DNA from: Cyclaneusma minus
Taxonomy: Eukaryota > Ascomycota > Leotiomycetes > Marthamycetales > Marthamycetaceae
Direction: 5' to 3'
NCBI GenBank assembly: GCA_037179335.1
Contig: JAKZHN010000012.1
Location: 310,001 to 374,000 of the forward strand
DNA length: 64,000 nt
Positions 47,329-61,050 of this stretch are shown here, one piece after another (position 1 is the stretch's first letter; the number at the start of each line of letters is the position of its first letter). The notes under the pieces were generated by a model. The model saw nothing but the letters and a program-made list of their open reading frames with translations, searched no databases and was not told the origin of the DNA. Position numbers and translations under genes: made by a program.

Positions 47329-50300
47329 GGTAGCGGGGAGGAGGGGGAAGTGTCAAAACGAGCGTAAGTCCCTTGAAGAGGGGATGGGTGATAGTATCTG
47401 GGGAGCAGAGGCTTCTTGTAGAAAGCTGTGGGATCGGACCCCATAGAGGACAGGCAGCCATGTCCCGATTGCGTTGACGCCATAAAGTCCAGCTAATTGA
47501 CGCCCGTCGCGCGGCAGGGTAGATTGACAGGTTTGATAGTGAAGTGGAGGCGTTTTCTGTTGGAGCCCCCCAGACGGGCGTACAAGGCTACCATCCATCT
47601 ATTTCCTGTTCGCTTGGCCTTCTGCAGCGCGCTCTGTTAGCTGCAGCGCGCAGGGAGAGCTTCATCTATGTGTCCATTACTGGTGGAACATGTGTTGGCA
47701 TTCCGTCCAAACGAGGTTGGATCGTTGGAGATTTGGAGAATCGTCCCCGCGAACCTGAAGCAAAAAACAAGAAGATGATGTCGACACCTAACTTTATCTG
47801 GCAGCTCGACAGCATCAGAGTTTGTCCCGCGAAGCTTGACAAGCAGTCACGAACTGCCATGCCGCCAAAGATGGTGGAAAAAAGTAAAGAAACAAACAGG
47901 GTCCTTGGCTGAATTTCAGAGATGCAGCGGGCCAGCGGCCAAGAGTCAATGATTGGCGAATGGCGCCAAAAGCGGAGATTATGTTCAGCCTGGTTCTTGG
48001 GGATCTGCTAGTCACCCGTCGGACCCGTGCTTTAGTCGAATAGCAGTTAGAACAAAAGGAAGATATGAACCAAAAACTCGGTCGACAAGATCAAATCATC
48101 AACATAACATAAGAAATTGAAACCCAGACAAGGCGCTTGAAGTCTTCAAGACAACGTGAAGAAACAGAAGCAAAGCATTGTCCAAGGCATAAACGACTCA
48201 CCTCGAAGCCAAGGATAAGAGGCGTTTTTTGTGCTCAGAACGAGCTTGTAGAGCTGATGCCGTTGTGTGTTTTTTCCAGCCTCGTCCAGGGGTTTGGATC
48301 GAAAGATGAAATGACATGCCCATCACGGTTTAGTTTGCGGGAAGCCCCCCACCAGCCGGGCCGTGCGACGGATTGAACTCCGCCTCTCCACCAGGACTGC
48401 ACCATGGGCTTTCGGCATTCCAATGCGGATGTGTGCAAAATTGCAATAACGCTGGGCAGATATAAGGAGGGATTCCCCCAAGCTTACCAAGGCAACGTTG
48501 ACTGAAGACTTGATGTGGTCAATCAAGCGAATGGCTTGGCTATGTTTTTCACGAACGGTGAACGAAGTACGAACCATCTACTTGATACTGAGTGAGAACC
48601 GATGCTCACCGAGACACTGTCTGCCGAAACTCAACTGTGGTTGGAAAATGGAAATGACGCGAAATGCTTGTTCAGAGTTCTGCTTTCAGATGTGCAAGTG
48701 TGTTTCGTCATCGACTGTAAGCAGACGACGATGCTGGATTGACGGTGAACGGTCGACGGTTGGGATGCTGCAGAGTAAATATAGTGTTCTGCATCGACAC
48801 GCCAGATTCAGATGGACAACGGCCAGCGACTTCATTGTACTAAGTGCAAATATCATATACATCGGTAGATAGTGCAATTACGCCCTTCCAAGATTCCTTC
48901 GAGTCTGGCTGGCGCATCGCGACCGTTGCTGCTGCCTTCCTTGGTGTACAGCTTGCGAAGAAGCCGATGTCCAAAGGAGGGCGCGACACAGAGCGAATGC
49001 CAGATGTTGGGAAAGTACGACATGCCTATTTACAAGGTCATAAAGCCGGCACAACTCTAATAAACTGGGTTGGAAGTCCTGCCAGGTAAATTCGGAATAC
49101 TTCTTCGCTTTTGGCAAACCAGAGCGCGCCCTTCTGCGACGCAACCCTTCAGCATGAACCTGTAGCACCAAGCTATTGCCTGTAAGTATTCTCGGCAACC
49201 AGAAGTCCCGTTGCAATCATATCGTCGCAATATGCACTGTATTGCAAATTGTCTTCTGTGGAGTCGTATTCGAAAAAGTACCGTCGAGGGTACCATCGCA
49301 TTTTCACCGCCCCCATGCCTATTACACATCAGCCCAAGTCACTTCCCGACCCGCATGATTCTCCATCGCGATCAATGTCACTCCCCAGCGGTTAACCGTT
49401 CTCACCGTTCTCGCCCGTTGCCAAAATTTGCCATTTCAACGGCTAGATATCATCCCGAGCTTTTTGTAATGCTGTGCTACTGAAATATCGCGATGGGGAG
49501 GTATATGAGAATACTGACCAGCGGCTGAGCTTCTGCTTGGAGTACAATGTATTGAAGTCTGCCATGTTTTTTTGGCGAGGCAAAGTCGTGCACCGGCAAA
49601 ACTTGCTCAGTCTCACTCCCACGTCTCTGTCCATCTGCCCTGGCACCTCCTTGCTTTTGCGTGGGAAAAAATCGGGAAAGAACGAATCTGGGAATGGGAG
49701 GTATCGAAAATTATGGGGGTGCCTTCTCCTGAGTCCTGGGTACCTTCCCTTACCAGCCCCAAACCCAGGATCTCATCATGGTTCACATCTGCAGAAAGTT
49801 GAGTGAGCTTGATGACCTTGTATTTGGAAGTTGCGCAGCTGTTGTCGTTCTGTGTAACTTGCACCCATCAGGAATCGCTGCATCGACTGGTCCAGTCTGC
49901 ATGAGTGTGGTGTTGAGATGTCTGAGATGTCTTCGTGCCAAGAGATCCAAGAAAAGGAACATGTCTGGGTGTGAGTGGATCTGCAGGGTTAAGTACATAC
50001 GCACAGCCCGTCGAGCAGGCCGTGCAGCCACACCGAAGATCATGGGGGGTCCGAGCCCTGCGGTATGTCAAATCGTGGGGAAGTGAATGGTGGTGTTCAG
50101 GTGTTGTTGGGAAACATTGTCATCTTTGGATATGACAGAAGAAATGCTCAGCGAGACTCGGCGAAAGACATGGTCAAATACCTCCCGCTGTTTTCTTGCT
50201 TTGTCGTATCATGATATCATTTTCGTATGCAGTTTTGTTGCAGTGCTTGCGGGGGAGATGAAATCATAAATGCAGCGACAAGTATCTGTCCGTATCGTCG

Positions 50301-53133
50301 CCGACGCCGGTGCTGCGGTCGAGTTTGGGTTGCTTTGGTTGTGGAGCTGGAGCATCAAACCTCTTATCAGGTATTCCGAAGTCCCAGGTATTGCTTTTCG
50401 AAATTCCAACCAATCGAAGAGTGTCGACAATGTCGACTCGAGCCCGGTGGATTGGGTCAAGCTGAATCACGTCCATGAGTTTAGCATCTGCTCCTTCTTG
50501 TGGGTGTGGTCATTGGTGGTGTGGAGTAGAGTATGCAGCCGTGCTGTGCTTACGCTGCGAGGGCGAAGTCGCGGAACCGGGTCGGACTCGAAGGATCGGA
50601 AGGCAAACTCGTGGAGTCCGTCAAGCATTTGAGCATCGAGTTCGTTGGTTACACAAAATCGCGTGGTGGTTGCCTCGTGCGATTGGAAAGTGACAGCTCA
50701 CATCTGCCGTTTCTCCCCGGTGGGCGGTAACTGTATGTAGCTACTCGAAGTCAGCGTTACCGACTTTTGTCTTCACACGGCACCTCTCCATATTCCCGGA
50801 CACAATGGACATCTGGACTCGGTACCGTAAGCTAGCCGCGGGCTCGCGGATACAGGCATTATCTCTCCACCTTCCCGCTTCTTCAACACGTCTTCGGGAG
50901 ACTTTCGGGATCGTCACGTGTCTTCGTGGATGATCGTCGAGCTTCAATGTTCTAGAGCGGATCGTCGTTGCGTGTGACGCGAGGCTTGAAAGACGAAGCT
51001 AGCTAGGCATCGTTCTCGTGGGATGTAAAGGATCGGACGACCACGTGGATGGAGATGTGTTGAATTGTTGATGCCTCTCCTCCAACGGGGCAACGGCTCA
51101 CATCATGCGGGGGGCAGTGTAACCACTTGAGCAGAACGCCAGAACAAGGGCATTGTAGCCAATGATGCCGACGATCCGGGACTCTCCCGGAGTGTGTGAT
51201 AATTCTCAGGGCTCGGCTGTGCTCTTGACGCCTCGTATAGGGCCCGATTTTCCATTTCTGTTAGTTCGTATGCATGCCGACATAGGCGTCGATGTGCTCG
51301 ATGTTTGTCGTTCTACCCCTCGATTTGACTGCCCCGTCATACATATAGCAGGCTCCGACGTCAATAATGGGGCTCCGATACATAGGTACTACCTGATGTA
51401 GGTACAGCTCATCGAGTCATTCCATGTTGTTCTCTTCCGATGCAGGCTTGCGCAAGGGCTCGCATGGGTTTCGTGGCCAGCGCATATATATACATATAAC
51501 GGTGGTACTGCTTGTGGTATGCAGGCTTGTCGTCGTCAACTCTCGTTGGGAAGTCTGCAATTTGTGCTGCAACTTGTCACCTGTGTTGGCACCATTGGCA
51601 TATAACTTGACGGGGAACTTCCGCCAATGTCACCCTGGTGTTTCTGGATCCAATACTGGATACCGCAATGCGTGGACTCGCATAATCAGTAAGGCTGCCG
51701 GCCGTTGAGAGGTGACCACGACGTACAATCGGTATCGAAACGGTCCAGTCGAGTCCAAGCTGGGATTCCATTCGGAACACCTCTTCGGTGGCTGACACGG
51801 ATCGGAATGACTCACTGGCTGTTGGCAGCCCAAGTATGAGAAGCAGAGATGTTCTGGCACCAACCGAGAAGAATTTTCATGCGGCAGCGAGCCGATCCGA
51901 CCACTCTCATGATGCCAGCTTTGCAGACGGACTCGGCCTGATGTCTTCAACTTCGCCCTGGGATGCTGGTCCGGCAGAATCCAACGGAGTGCAATGAGTC
52001 GGCGTGGCCAGCCCTATGCCACTCGACATCCAGGGCGAGTGTTCCGGGGTCTCCAGCTCGCAGCATCTCAGACGAGGCAGACCGAAGCGGACGTGCCAGA
52101 GCCTCACCCGCTCAAGCTACAGCCGGAACAAGTCAGATGGCTCGGGTCGGCATGTGAAGCAAAGCGCATGGCTCGTCTGGCGCGCCGGCTACGTATATGT
52201 AGTCTGGTGTCGCCCATAATTGTGCTGGGGCGAAGTTCTTAGCCTCTCGCATCTGTCTCCCTCGTGCCGGCGTCTCTTGTCACTTGCGGCGCACGTTCTC
52301 AATCCCTAAATAATCAGCCATTGTTGGATCTGAATCAGTTCGACGGCAGTGGCGCGGAACAAAGAAGAGCAGGACATCTCGTGAGACACCCTTTGACAAA
52401 ACCCCCCGTCCCCCCAGCACCGCCCAGCACCGGTCCACGAATGTCAAATCACCATCATCCGGCCACTGATCACATTGTGCGCAGCAAAAGCAAGTCTCTC
52501 GGTGGCATCTCACACGCAGCGTGCCCATACGTCGCCCCATCGGTTACTCGGTGGTACTTATATGTGGTGCAGGAGGCTTGGCATCCCACAAAGTCAGTTT
52601 ACGACCTCGTGCCGGCCTGAGTCTCGACCAATTTGACCCGCGCACGGGCCACTAATTATCGCATTTGGAGCCCGCCTAAAAGGTTCTTGCGGTTAGGTCC
52701 AGCAGCAAGCGCGGTACTGCTTGAGACACTGGACGCCTCTCGCGACCCATGCTCATCGGCAGAGACCCTGCAACTCAAACAATTCCACACCGAGAACGGG
52801 CATCTGAACATCTGGACCGGTCTTCTCGCGACCTCTCCGCTACTTACACCGCGACCTCTCCGTCGCAGGATCCGGATCTCGCATCACTTCCCATCACTCT
52901 GAGGCCTCTTTATCCGTCTTCTTCACCCTCACCCGCTCCTTGCCATCCCCGTCAACACCGCCCGACATTCTGCCCCACATTCAGCCCAGTGGTCCAGACC
53001 GGAGGCAGCCAAGATCTTGACAAGTTCCTTCACCTCCAAATCCAGTGCATGTTTCTTTGAACAACCAGGCCATGATTCCCGGCCGACATCCTTCTGCAGC
53101 CTAGACAGGACCTGATTCCTGGGCACCGCAATC
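47329..53133. other. Large interval of normal base composition with no recognisable gene
   Basis: These 5.8 kb separate the peptidase start from the Hmt1-like transporter start. Composition is balanced, unlike the AT-rich block. Open frames are short (up to about 125 codons), overlap on both strands and show no protein family, and I could not join them with intron signals into a plausible gene. The ends must include the two promoters, which diverge. Candidates for the content are a long non-coding RNA, a very fast-evolving gene, or old decayed genes. CACGTG occurs near 50915 and 51041, without the unit layout of the arrays. Confidence 0.5.
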
Positions 53134-56100
53134 ATGGACACTGCGGCTGCCCACTTCGTGCGAGGGTCTCACCACGTCGCAGCCAGCATCCTCCATTACA
53201 CCCAATTCGCTTCGCCCATAGTCCTTCTCTTCGTCTTTCTAGGTGTCTTTACGGCGCACAGCATTTTAAGCTCTGAGACGGAGCCTACAAGCATAGTCCC
53301 TCCGACCGTCACCGGACCTGGTGGCAAACCTCTCCCCCGAGCTCTTCGCAAGGCAAACAAGGACAAGCTGAAGCAGAAGGATTTCTCCCCTCTGGAGAAG
53401 CAGCTGTTCATTGGTCTGTCTGCAGCTCTGCTTGCCACCTTCATTGCAAGTGGGGCAAACGTGGTTGTGCACGCGATCACCGAGGTTGAAGCTGAGGGAT
53501 GGTGGTGTGGTGAGGCAGCAGCTGTGAGTTATTAGATGCAATATTGCAGTACTTACGCATCCATACTGATCGAACAACAACAGGTATACATTGTCGCATC
53601 GGCATTCCTCAACGTCCTCTTTCTGATCTCACTGATCGACTCGACCCCATCTCCTGCATTAGTGCATCTTGTCACCTGGAGCCTTGCACTCGCAGGCGAG
53701 CTCCTGCTCTTTGCAGCATCGGCCTTAATCTATACCTCTACGCATCACCCCTCCAATTCGTTGCGCGAAGAGCCTCTCGTGGATTCTGCAACTAAGTGGG
53801 AAGCTCTTGAGCTCGCGGTCGACGCGGTCCGGGTACTTCTGCTCACCTTCCTCGTCGGTTTTTATGCGATATTCCGGGTCCAACGTAGCCTGAAGAACAA
53901 GAGAATTTCCAGGAATGCACCCGACTCTCCGACCGAGACCACTCCACTTCTCAATGGTGACAGGGATGTCGATAGCGAACGTGCAGTAAATGGCAACGAT
54001 GTTCACTCTTCCACCAATGGGACGTCTCCATCCGAACAAGGGTTAAACGGCCACTCCAATGGCATTTGCCTGGGAAGCCAAACCGGTCCGGCTGAAGGGG
54101 CTGCCTTCTACAGGCCAACCACTGCACCCTCGCGATCATGGTGGGAATATCTGAAGAGCTTCGCTCTCTTTTTTCCATATCTCTGGCCCAGCAATTCGAC
54201 AAGGCTTAAGGTTGTTTTCGTCGTGTGCTTCGTCCTGTTGTTGGCACAGCGGGTTGTTAACTGGCTTGTTCCGATTCAACTGGGAAAAGTCACCAATGAA
54301 CTCTCGGATCAGAGTGGCCAGATGCCTTGGTGGTCAATATCTCTTCTAGTCGTGTACAAGCTCCTCCAGGGAAGTAGTGGGTTGATCAACGCGGTCAGGG
54401 CGGTGCTCTGGATCCCGATTTCTCAATACTCCTACCAAGCCTTGACGACCGCATCCTTTGAGCATGTTCACAGCCTAAGCTTGGACTTCCACCTCGGCAA
54501 AAGAACCGGCGAGGTCATATCTGCTTTGAGCAAAGGTGATTCTATCAACAAATTCCTTGAGCAGATCACTTTCAAAGTGGCTCCGATGATTATCGATCTC
54601 GGTGTTGCCATTACATATTTCTACGTTGCATTTGACTCCTACTACGCTCTGGTAGTGTCTCTTGTTTCTTTCTGGTATCTATACCTGACCATCCGAATGG
54701 CACAGTGGAGGGCAGAGCAAAGAAGAGAGCAGACAAATGCCGACCGCGAAGAGGATGCAGTCAAGAATGACTCGATCATGTCCTATGAGACGGTCAAGTA
54801 TTTCAATGCTGAGCGATACGAATATGATCGGTATAGAGGAGCGGTCAAGACCTACCAGGAAGCTGAAGCCAAGGTACTTTTCTCTCTCAGCGTCATGAAC
54901 ATCACGCAGAACGCGGTCTTTATGGTCGGTCTGCTCGTTACATCATTCATTTCTGCTTGGCAAGTCACCAAGGGTATACGCACAGTCGGAGACTTTGTTA
55001 CGCTCTTGACCTACATGCAGCAGCTGCAGCAACCATTGAACTTCTTTGGGGAGTACTACAGGACCGTGCAGAACTCCATGATCAGTGGGGAGCGTTTGCT
55101 GGAATTGTTCAAGGAACAACCAACTGTCATTGACGAAGATGATGCAAAGGTACTTGCGTCCTGTGAAGGCCAAATCCGATTCGACAATGTTCGTTTCTCC
55201 TATGACCAGAGGCGAACCGCCCTTCAAAGCTTGAGCTTCACCTGCGAGCCTGGTACAACAACCGCTCTGGTTGGCGAGTCCGGTGGAGGAAAGTCCACCA
55301 TTTTCAGGCTCCTGTTCAGGTTTTACAATCCTCAGGAAGGCAGCATCCAAGTCGATGGTCACGATGTTCGAGATGTCTCGATTGACTCTGTTCGAAAACA
55401 CATCGGCGTCGTTCCTCAAGACACAGTTCTCTTCAATGAGACGCTGATGTACAACCTCAAGTATGCCAATCAAAATGCTACCGACGAGGAGGTCTACAAT
55501 GCTTGCCGAGCCGCCAGTATTCACGATAAGATCATGGCGTTCCCTGATGGTTACAACACCAAAGTAGGAGAGCGCGGTCTTCGACTCAGCGGCGGCGAAA
55601 AGCAGAGGGTGGCTATTGCGAGAACAATCATCAAGAATCCTCGTATCATCATGTTGGACGAGGCGACAGCGGCATTGGACACAGAAACTGAGCAGCATAT
55701 TCAAGATGCCTTGACTACACTGTCAAATGGCCGCACTATGCTGGTCATTGCGTAAGTTTGTTTTCTCTTTCCCTTCCTTCTATGCAGATTAAGGAATATA
55801 CAGCTAACCGGTACTCAGTCATCGACTCTCCACTATTACTTCTGCTGATCAGATTCTCGTTCTCCACAATGGCGGTGTTGCCGAATCTGGAACTCACCAC
55901 GAATTGCTTGCCAAGAAAGGCCGCTATGCAAGCATGTGGCGAAAGCAGATCCGAGCTGAGCGAGCTGCGGAAGCTGCTGCTCTTCGCAAAGAAGCTTTAG
56001 CACGTCCGAGCAGCTCAGCTGGCGATGGTATCAACAGCGAGGAAGTGAGTGAAAGCGAAGCAGAAGGCTCACTGAATGGACGTCGTACACACAGCCAGGC

Positions 56101-56218
56101 GAATCTGGCCAACCAAGCAATGCACCGGGCCAGTGAAAGAGTCCGCGGCACCAACTGGCTCCTCCGAGCCAACAGCGAGGAGGGACGAGAGGAAAGGCTC
56201 GCCGCCGACCATCTCTAG
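53134..56218 (+). CDS. Hmt1-type ABC half-transporter
   Basis: Exons 53134-53523, 53584-55751 and 55819-56218 give 985 residues. Introns (60 and 67 nt) start GTGAGT and GTAAGT, end CAG, and keep the frame; the second has a GCTAACC branch site. An N-terminal extension with about five membrane spans (residues 20-225) precedes a six-helix transporter domain (about 330-600). The ATPase domain follows: Walker A GESGGGKST (694-702), signature LSGGEKQR (798-805), Walker B IIMLDEAT (Asp822/Glu823) and H-loop His854 in AHRLST. This layout is that of fission yeast Hmt1 and relatives. They sit in the vacuolar membrane and move phytochelatin, glutathione or metal conjugates for cadmium tolerance. Mitochondrial Atm1 is related but lacks the N-terminal spans. 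Substrate is inferred. The C-tail is charged and low-complexity. Confidence 0.92.
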
Positions 56219-57599
56219 TGCGACTCTCACTATACTGTCACCGTACGATCGATAAAAGATCTCCTTATATCACTAATAGAATTGCCTTACAGCAAACGTC
56301 TCACGACACATCGCGACTCAAAGAAGGAGTGGCTTTCTTCTGGCGTCCATTACAGAAGGCGTCTTATTACAACAGCCTTATAGGCTCAGCTCATCGGGAA
56401 CTCCGCCACGATTTTGACAGTTGCACAAAATGGTTTCATCATGAGCTGTTTGGCCTGTTTACAACACATACATACTTCCTCTCTAATACCACCACTATGA
56501 CTGGTGGATCGGATCGTGGACCGTCATTGTTGTTGCCGTTCCTCAATTGCCTAGCTCAGTGCACCGGATTTCCGGACGAGACGCGTTTGTTCATCACGAC
56601 GTCTTACATCTCTGCCTATCCATGATGCCTGGGCCAGTCGATGCACCTGAACAGCAGCAACCGGTCCGCTTTCTCCATCTCTTCTCCGCCGAACCCGTTA
56701 CAACATTCATGGCCTCGATTCCACAGCATCACTCGGCCAATTGCGTCTCTCCGCTTGCTGCATGGTCTGTGTTTGAAAATTTCCATCATCGTTTGCGGCT
56801 TGGTCTCTGGGATTCCCATCATCGGTACTGCGTTTCAACATTGATACGTTTCTCACATCGGGGCGGTTCTGGCTGGGGTCACAAAAAAGCATCGTTTCCG
56901 GGTTGAGGGAAAAGAGGTGTGGGCCACAGGTACTGAGGAATCGATACACCATTTTTTGCTTTGCTTTGCACTCACAGCGGGGCGGGCGGCATTAATGTCT
57001 GTTTGGTAATTTGTCTCTTTTTACTCTGCAGTCTTACCCCGGTTTGGGGCGACTTGGGCGCCATTGCGAAGGTTCATTATGGGTTTATGGGTGCTTGCTC
57101 GTGGGCTTGCGAACCTGCGAGGACAGCGGAGGAATGACCCCCTGGGAGGACCCCAGGGATGGGAATGGATGCATTGCGATGAGATTGAGCGAAACAGAGC
57201 TATTTGCTATGAGCGAGCGAGCTCTGACGAGCTTGCTTACGAGCTAGAGCCCCTATGATGGGCTCCATACCAACCAGTAAAATATTAGAAGAAAATTCTC
57301 TTTTTTGAGAAGGTTGGGTTGAAGATGCGCATGTGAATTGACATTGTGATGTGCACGACTGGCCATGGTTATTTCTCCTCGCTACTTGGGCTGAACTTGC
57401 CCCCAATTACTCGGACTTCTCTAGTTGCTATGTTTTCCCAATTATCTGGACTATTCCTCGTCCTTTGGGTACTCGGGTGATCTCCGAATACTTGATTTTC
57501 TCGATGCTTCCGTGGTTACTTGCTGCACTCTCTGCTGATGATAGGTACTGGCCCGGGACTTCCAGAGACAATGTAGTTGCGTAACTTGCGTTCGCTATT
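56219..57599. other. Intergenic: 3' flank of the ABC transporter
   Basis: This holds the transporter 3' untranslated region and about 1.3 kb in which no gene, RNA or repeat could be supported. The open frames here are short and overlap on both strands. Confidence 0.5.
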
Positions 57600-58150
57600 T
57601 CGACAAACGTGTCACGTGCATGGAGTAATGGAAAGTATATATCTCTCGAGCCGTAACGAAGTGAACGAACTTCATGAGCTACAGATTTTCACAGTATTTG
57701 CTTCACACACATGGGCATTCGATTGCTGGAACGACGTCGCTGCATTTGAATAAATTGAATTGTTGTTCTTTCCATAGAGTTCCGTAGAGGGAACTAGAGG
57801 TTGAAATTTTTGGGAGGGCTAGGTTTGGGAGAGCGCGTGTCTTGTTTCGTAGCGGGTTGCCATTGTTCGGTAGGTGGTTGGTGAGGAGAATGACAGAAGA
57901 TAGTTTGGCTTCATGGTGGCAAGGCTGGAAGGCAGTAATGTACGTGAACCACGGGGGTGTGGGATGGGAAGAGCACACTTCCTATGCTTGTGAAGGACAG
58001 GTAAGATTCGCATCTTAGCATAAAACGAACTTGGCTTTGAGTTTGGGAGTTTTTCTGGACCGGGTGGAAACTGGACTTCTTTGCTGAGGCCTTCACCGAG
58101 TAGACGGTACCATTTTGATTCTTGAAGAGCTTCGGGGGCGTGAGTGGGTC

Positions 58151-58320
58151 TTTATATAGCTTTTCTAGAGGGTCTGGGTCTGGGAGGTAGCGAATTACCT
58201 TACCGCTTTGCTCATTGGAAGGGAGGATTGGAGGGGTGATTGGTGGAGACACGGGGGTGAAGTTTTGATTTGGTCATGTGATTTTAACAAAGCGAAATAA
58301 GGGGGCGTGAGGTATTTAAG
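58151..58320. promoter_or_regulatory. Divergent promoter-like pair, array V unit 1
   Basis: Leftward TATATAAAG at 58151-58158, E-box variant CATGTG at 58275-58280 and rightward TATTTAAGG at 58313-58321. The leftward side continues with GACCCACTCACGCCCCC. Confidence 0.55.
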
Positions 58321-60308
58321 GGGCTTGGGCCGCTTTCATGAATTGACCAGACTCGCTTCTGACTGGAGAGATAAACGAAGTGTTCAACGATGCGATTGCT
58401 GGAATTCTCGAAATTCTGTGTCTGTGAAATTGGCTTGAGAATTCGAGATGCGGGAAGTTGTGCCTGGGATTGGAGTTGTGAGTTGTGGGACTGGGCAGGT
58501 TTTTGGGCGATAGGCTGGGTCTGTGAACGGTGGTGGGTGGTACTGGTGGCGGTTGGATGGGGGTGAGGTGGTGGACTTGAATCATGAGTGGCGGTAGGAA
58601 AGTGGGAAAACACCGAGGTAGAGAAACAAGAACATCATGATAACACCTCCTGTATTTATCCAGACACCTAGACTTCTGTGCACTATCTAACAAACTGGAT
58701 CTTGGCTCTGCGTTCTTTCAGCTAATCGGAAAGGTTCTCCCACATCGCTGGAAGCGTGTTTTAGCTTTTTTCTTGGAGAGATCTCAAGGGATTGGTTGAG
58801 TCTTTATATACCCTTTTCTGGGCTTTGGGCCGGGGATTAGCCATGTAGTGCTTGTGGCTTGTGTGAACCTGAAGGCTGAGAAGCGAATGCTTGGTTGTGC
58901 TGAAGCGTTGTGGGGGGCTGGCTGCTGTCGTAAGGACAAAAGTATAGTGGGGATAATGAGTCAAGCTTCGACACGTGGTTTGAACAGAGGTAGTAAGGTA
59001 TTTAAGGGGCTTGAAGTGCGTTCAGCAACGGGTATGTTCAAGACGTGCTCTGTCTATGTGCAATGAGCAGGGCTACGACATTTGGTGTCGTTGAGACCCA
59101 GAACCGGCACTGCTAACTCGAAATCTTATGGTTTTCGTAGCCGGACCAAAGGTTAAGACCCTTGCGTGAGCTGGTGCCATGCAGCATAAATGGTGAGAGG
59201 TGGCAGTATTGGCCGGTCGTTGGTGAATGCAATGACAGTCACTGCGTGGTTACGACGGCACCAAGGCGGGATAGCAGCAGAGTATATGAACAACGGAAAT
59301 ATGGCTTATACATCTCTTGTGCCCGTTGAGATTGATGTTTGCACCCTGCCGAAACAAACTTCAAACTTTGCGCCGCAATTTGCATACTTGAGTCTTGTTG
59401 GAAATTGGATCTCTTTTTCCAAACCGCCTGGCTTGTTGGTCCGAATGATGGGTCCTTGGAGACTTCCAGGGCACTGGGTGGGTCTTCATATAGCCCTTCC
59501 TAAAGACCAGTCACGAGACTTCGCGACTGAGTGCTTTTTGCGTGGAACTTGAAACCCAGGGAGTAAAAGAACTAACATCTGCTAGGTAAGTTTTGGTCAT
59601 GTTATTTAACCGAAGCGATACGGGGAAAGGTGGAGTGGTAGGTGATTGAGACTTGAGAGTGGAGATTGACTCAGAGAAGAGACAAGTAGGGGTGGAAGAT
59701 GGGTCTAGAAAGATGCAGTAGCAGTCCGTCACGTGTATCGAGCCACAAAAACCAGCTATGATATCACGTGACACTACTGAGTCGGAACCGGAGACACCTT
59801 TGCTGTACCCCTCTCCTTCGATGACGAACTTGCTTAGTGGCTATAAAAACCTACCTCAAGCCGTAGCAAACCTCATGATTTAGATCATCGGATCAAAATT
59901 TAACGGAGACTAGACTGAGGTTGGAGCGACATTGCTGTTATTTTTTCGTAAGTCGTAAGCGAACCCAAAATTTCGGACATCGACTGAGATTGTACCTAGT
60001 TTGTGGCGAAGGCAGAAAGGAAAAAATCATCCGGTAGCTGGGGGGATTCAATGACAGGACGTCTATTGTCTCGACGGCAGCTAGGCGGAAAAGTGGAAGA
60101 GTATGTAAACAACGAGATCGTGGGTTAGGGAGAGCACACCTCTAGTGCTGTTGGTATTGATATCGGGTTCCTCTTGAATGAAAGTATGAAACTTGGCATT
60201 GTGCTATTTCGTGGACCGGTTGAAAACTGGATGTTCTTTCAAACCGCATGTGCGGGTGCAGTAAAGTCTCTTTTCTTGGAGAGACGTTGGGAGAAAGGGG
60301 AGTGCGTC

Positions 60309-60468
60309 TTTATACAGCCTTCCCGACCTAGAATGTCTGAGATTGAGGGCTGGCGGCCTAGCACTTTCGGGAGCAAAAACTAAAGGTGGGGATGAACGAA
60401 GACTTAGGAATTAACTGTCGATCATGTGATTTAAGCGAGGCGATACGAGGGAGGTGAGGTATTTAAAG
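60309..60468. promoter_or_regulatory. Divergent promoter-like pair, array V
   Basis: Leftward TATAAAG at about 60309, CATGTG at 60423-60428 and rightward TATTTAAAGG at 60460-60469. The rightward side continues CCTTGGACGCTCCAC, shared with the unit at 61843. Confidence 0.55.
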
Positions 60469-61050
60469 GCCTTGGACGCTCCACGGAAAGGGTATGGCGA
60501 GTTGGCATTTCCCAGTTTCCCACGCTCTTATGGGGAATAAAGACTGAGAGTCTAGGTCTACGTCTCGTTTGCAACTTTACCATCAGGAGTTTTGTATTTC
60601 CAAATTCCACTTGGATTGTGGGTTCTGAGACTGGACGGTTTTTGGGGTGATCCGAGCGCTGGACTTGTAAACGGTAGTCAGCTTGAGCAACGAGATTTGT
60701 GTAGAGATGAGCAGGTGAACTCGGACAGCGTTGGCAAAGTTGAATAACGCGCGCACCTGTTTAATACGGATCACGCCGACTCTCAGATGGTTGAAGTGAC
60801 TTTACCGTCTTGCTGGACAATACTAGACTTTAGGTCTGACGTCCCTCAAGCCGATTGAAAAAAGGGTTCCACTTTCTTTTTCCAAACCGATTGTGTAAAA
60901 GCGAAAGCCACCTTTGTCTTGGGAAGATGCTGGGACAAGGGAAAGTAGGACTTTATATGCCCCTTGTAGAGGGTCTGAGTCTGAGATTTAGCGATATAGC
61001 ACTTCTGGAGCTGAAGAGTGAAGCTTGAAAGACTTACCTTGGGAGCTAAG

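Noticed and set aside
48340..48430. Possible tRNA with GGATTGAACTCCGCC
   Set aside because: No acceptor stem, D arm or TTCGA loop could be paired on either strand.
54943..55704. 253-codon minus-strand frame
   Set aside because: It is antisense to the ABC transporter ATPase domain and has no protein family character of its own.
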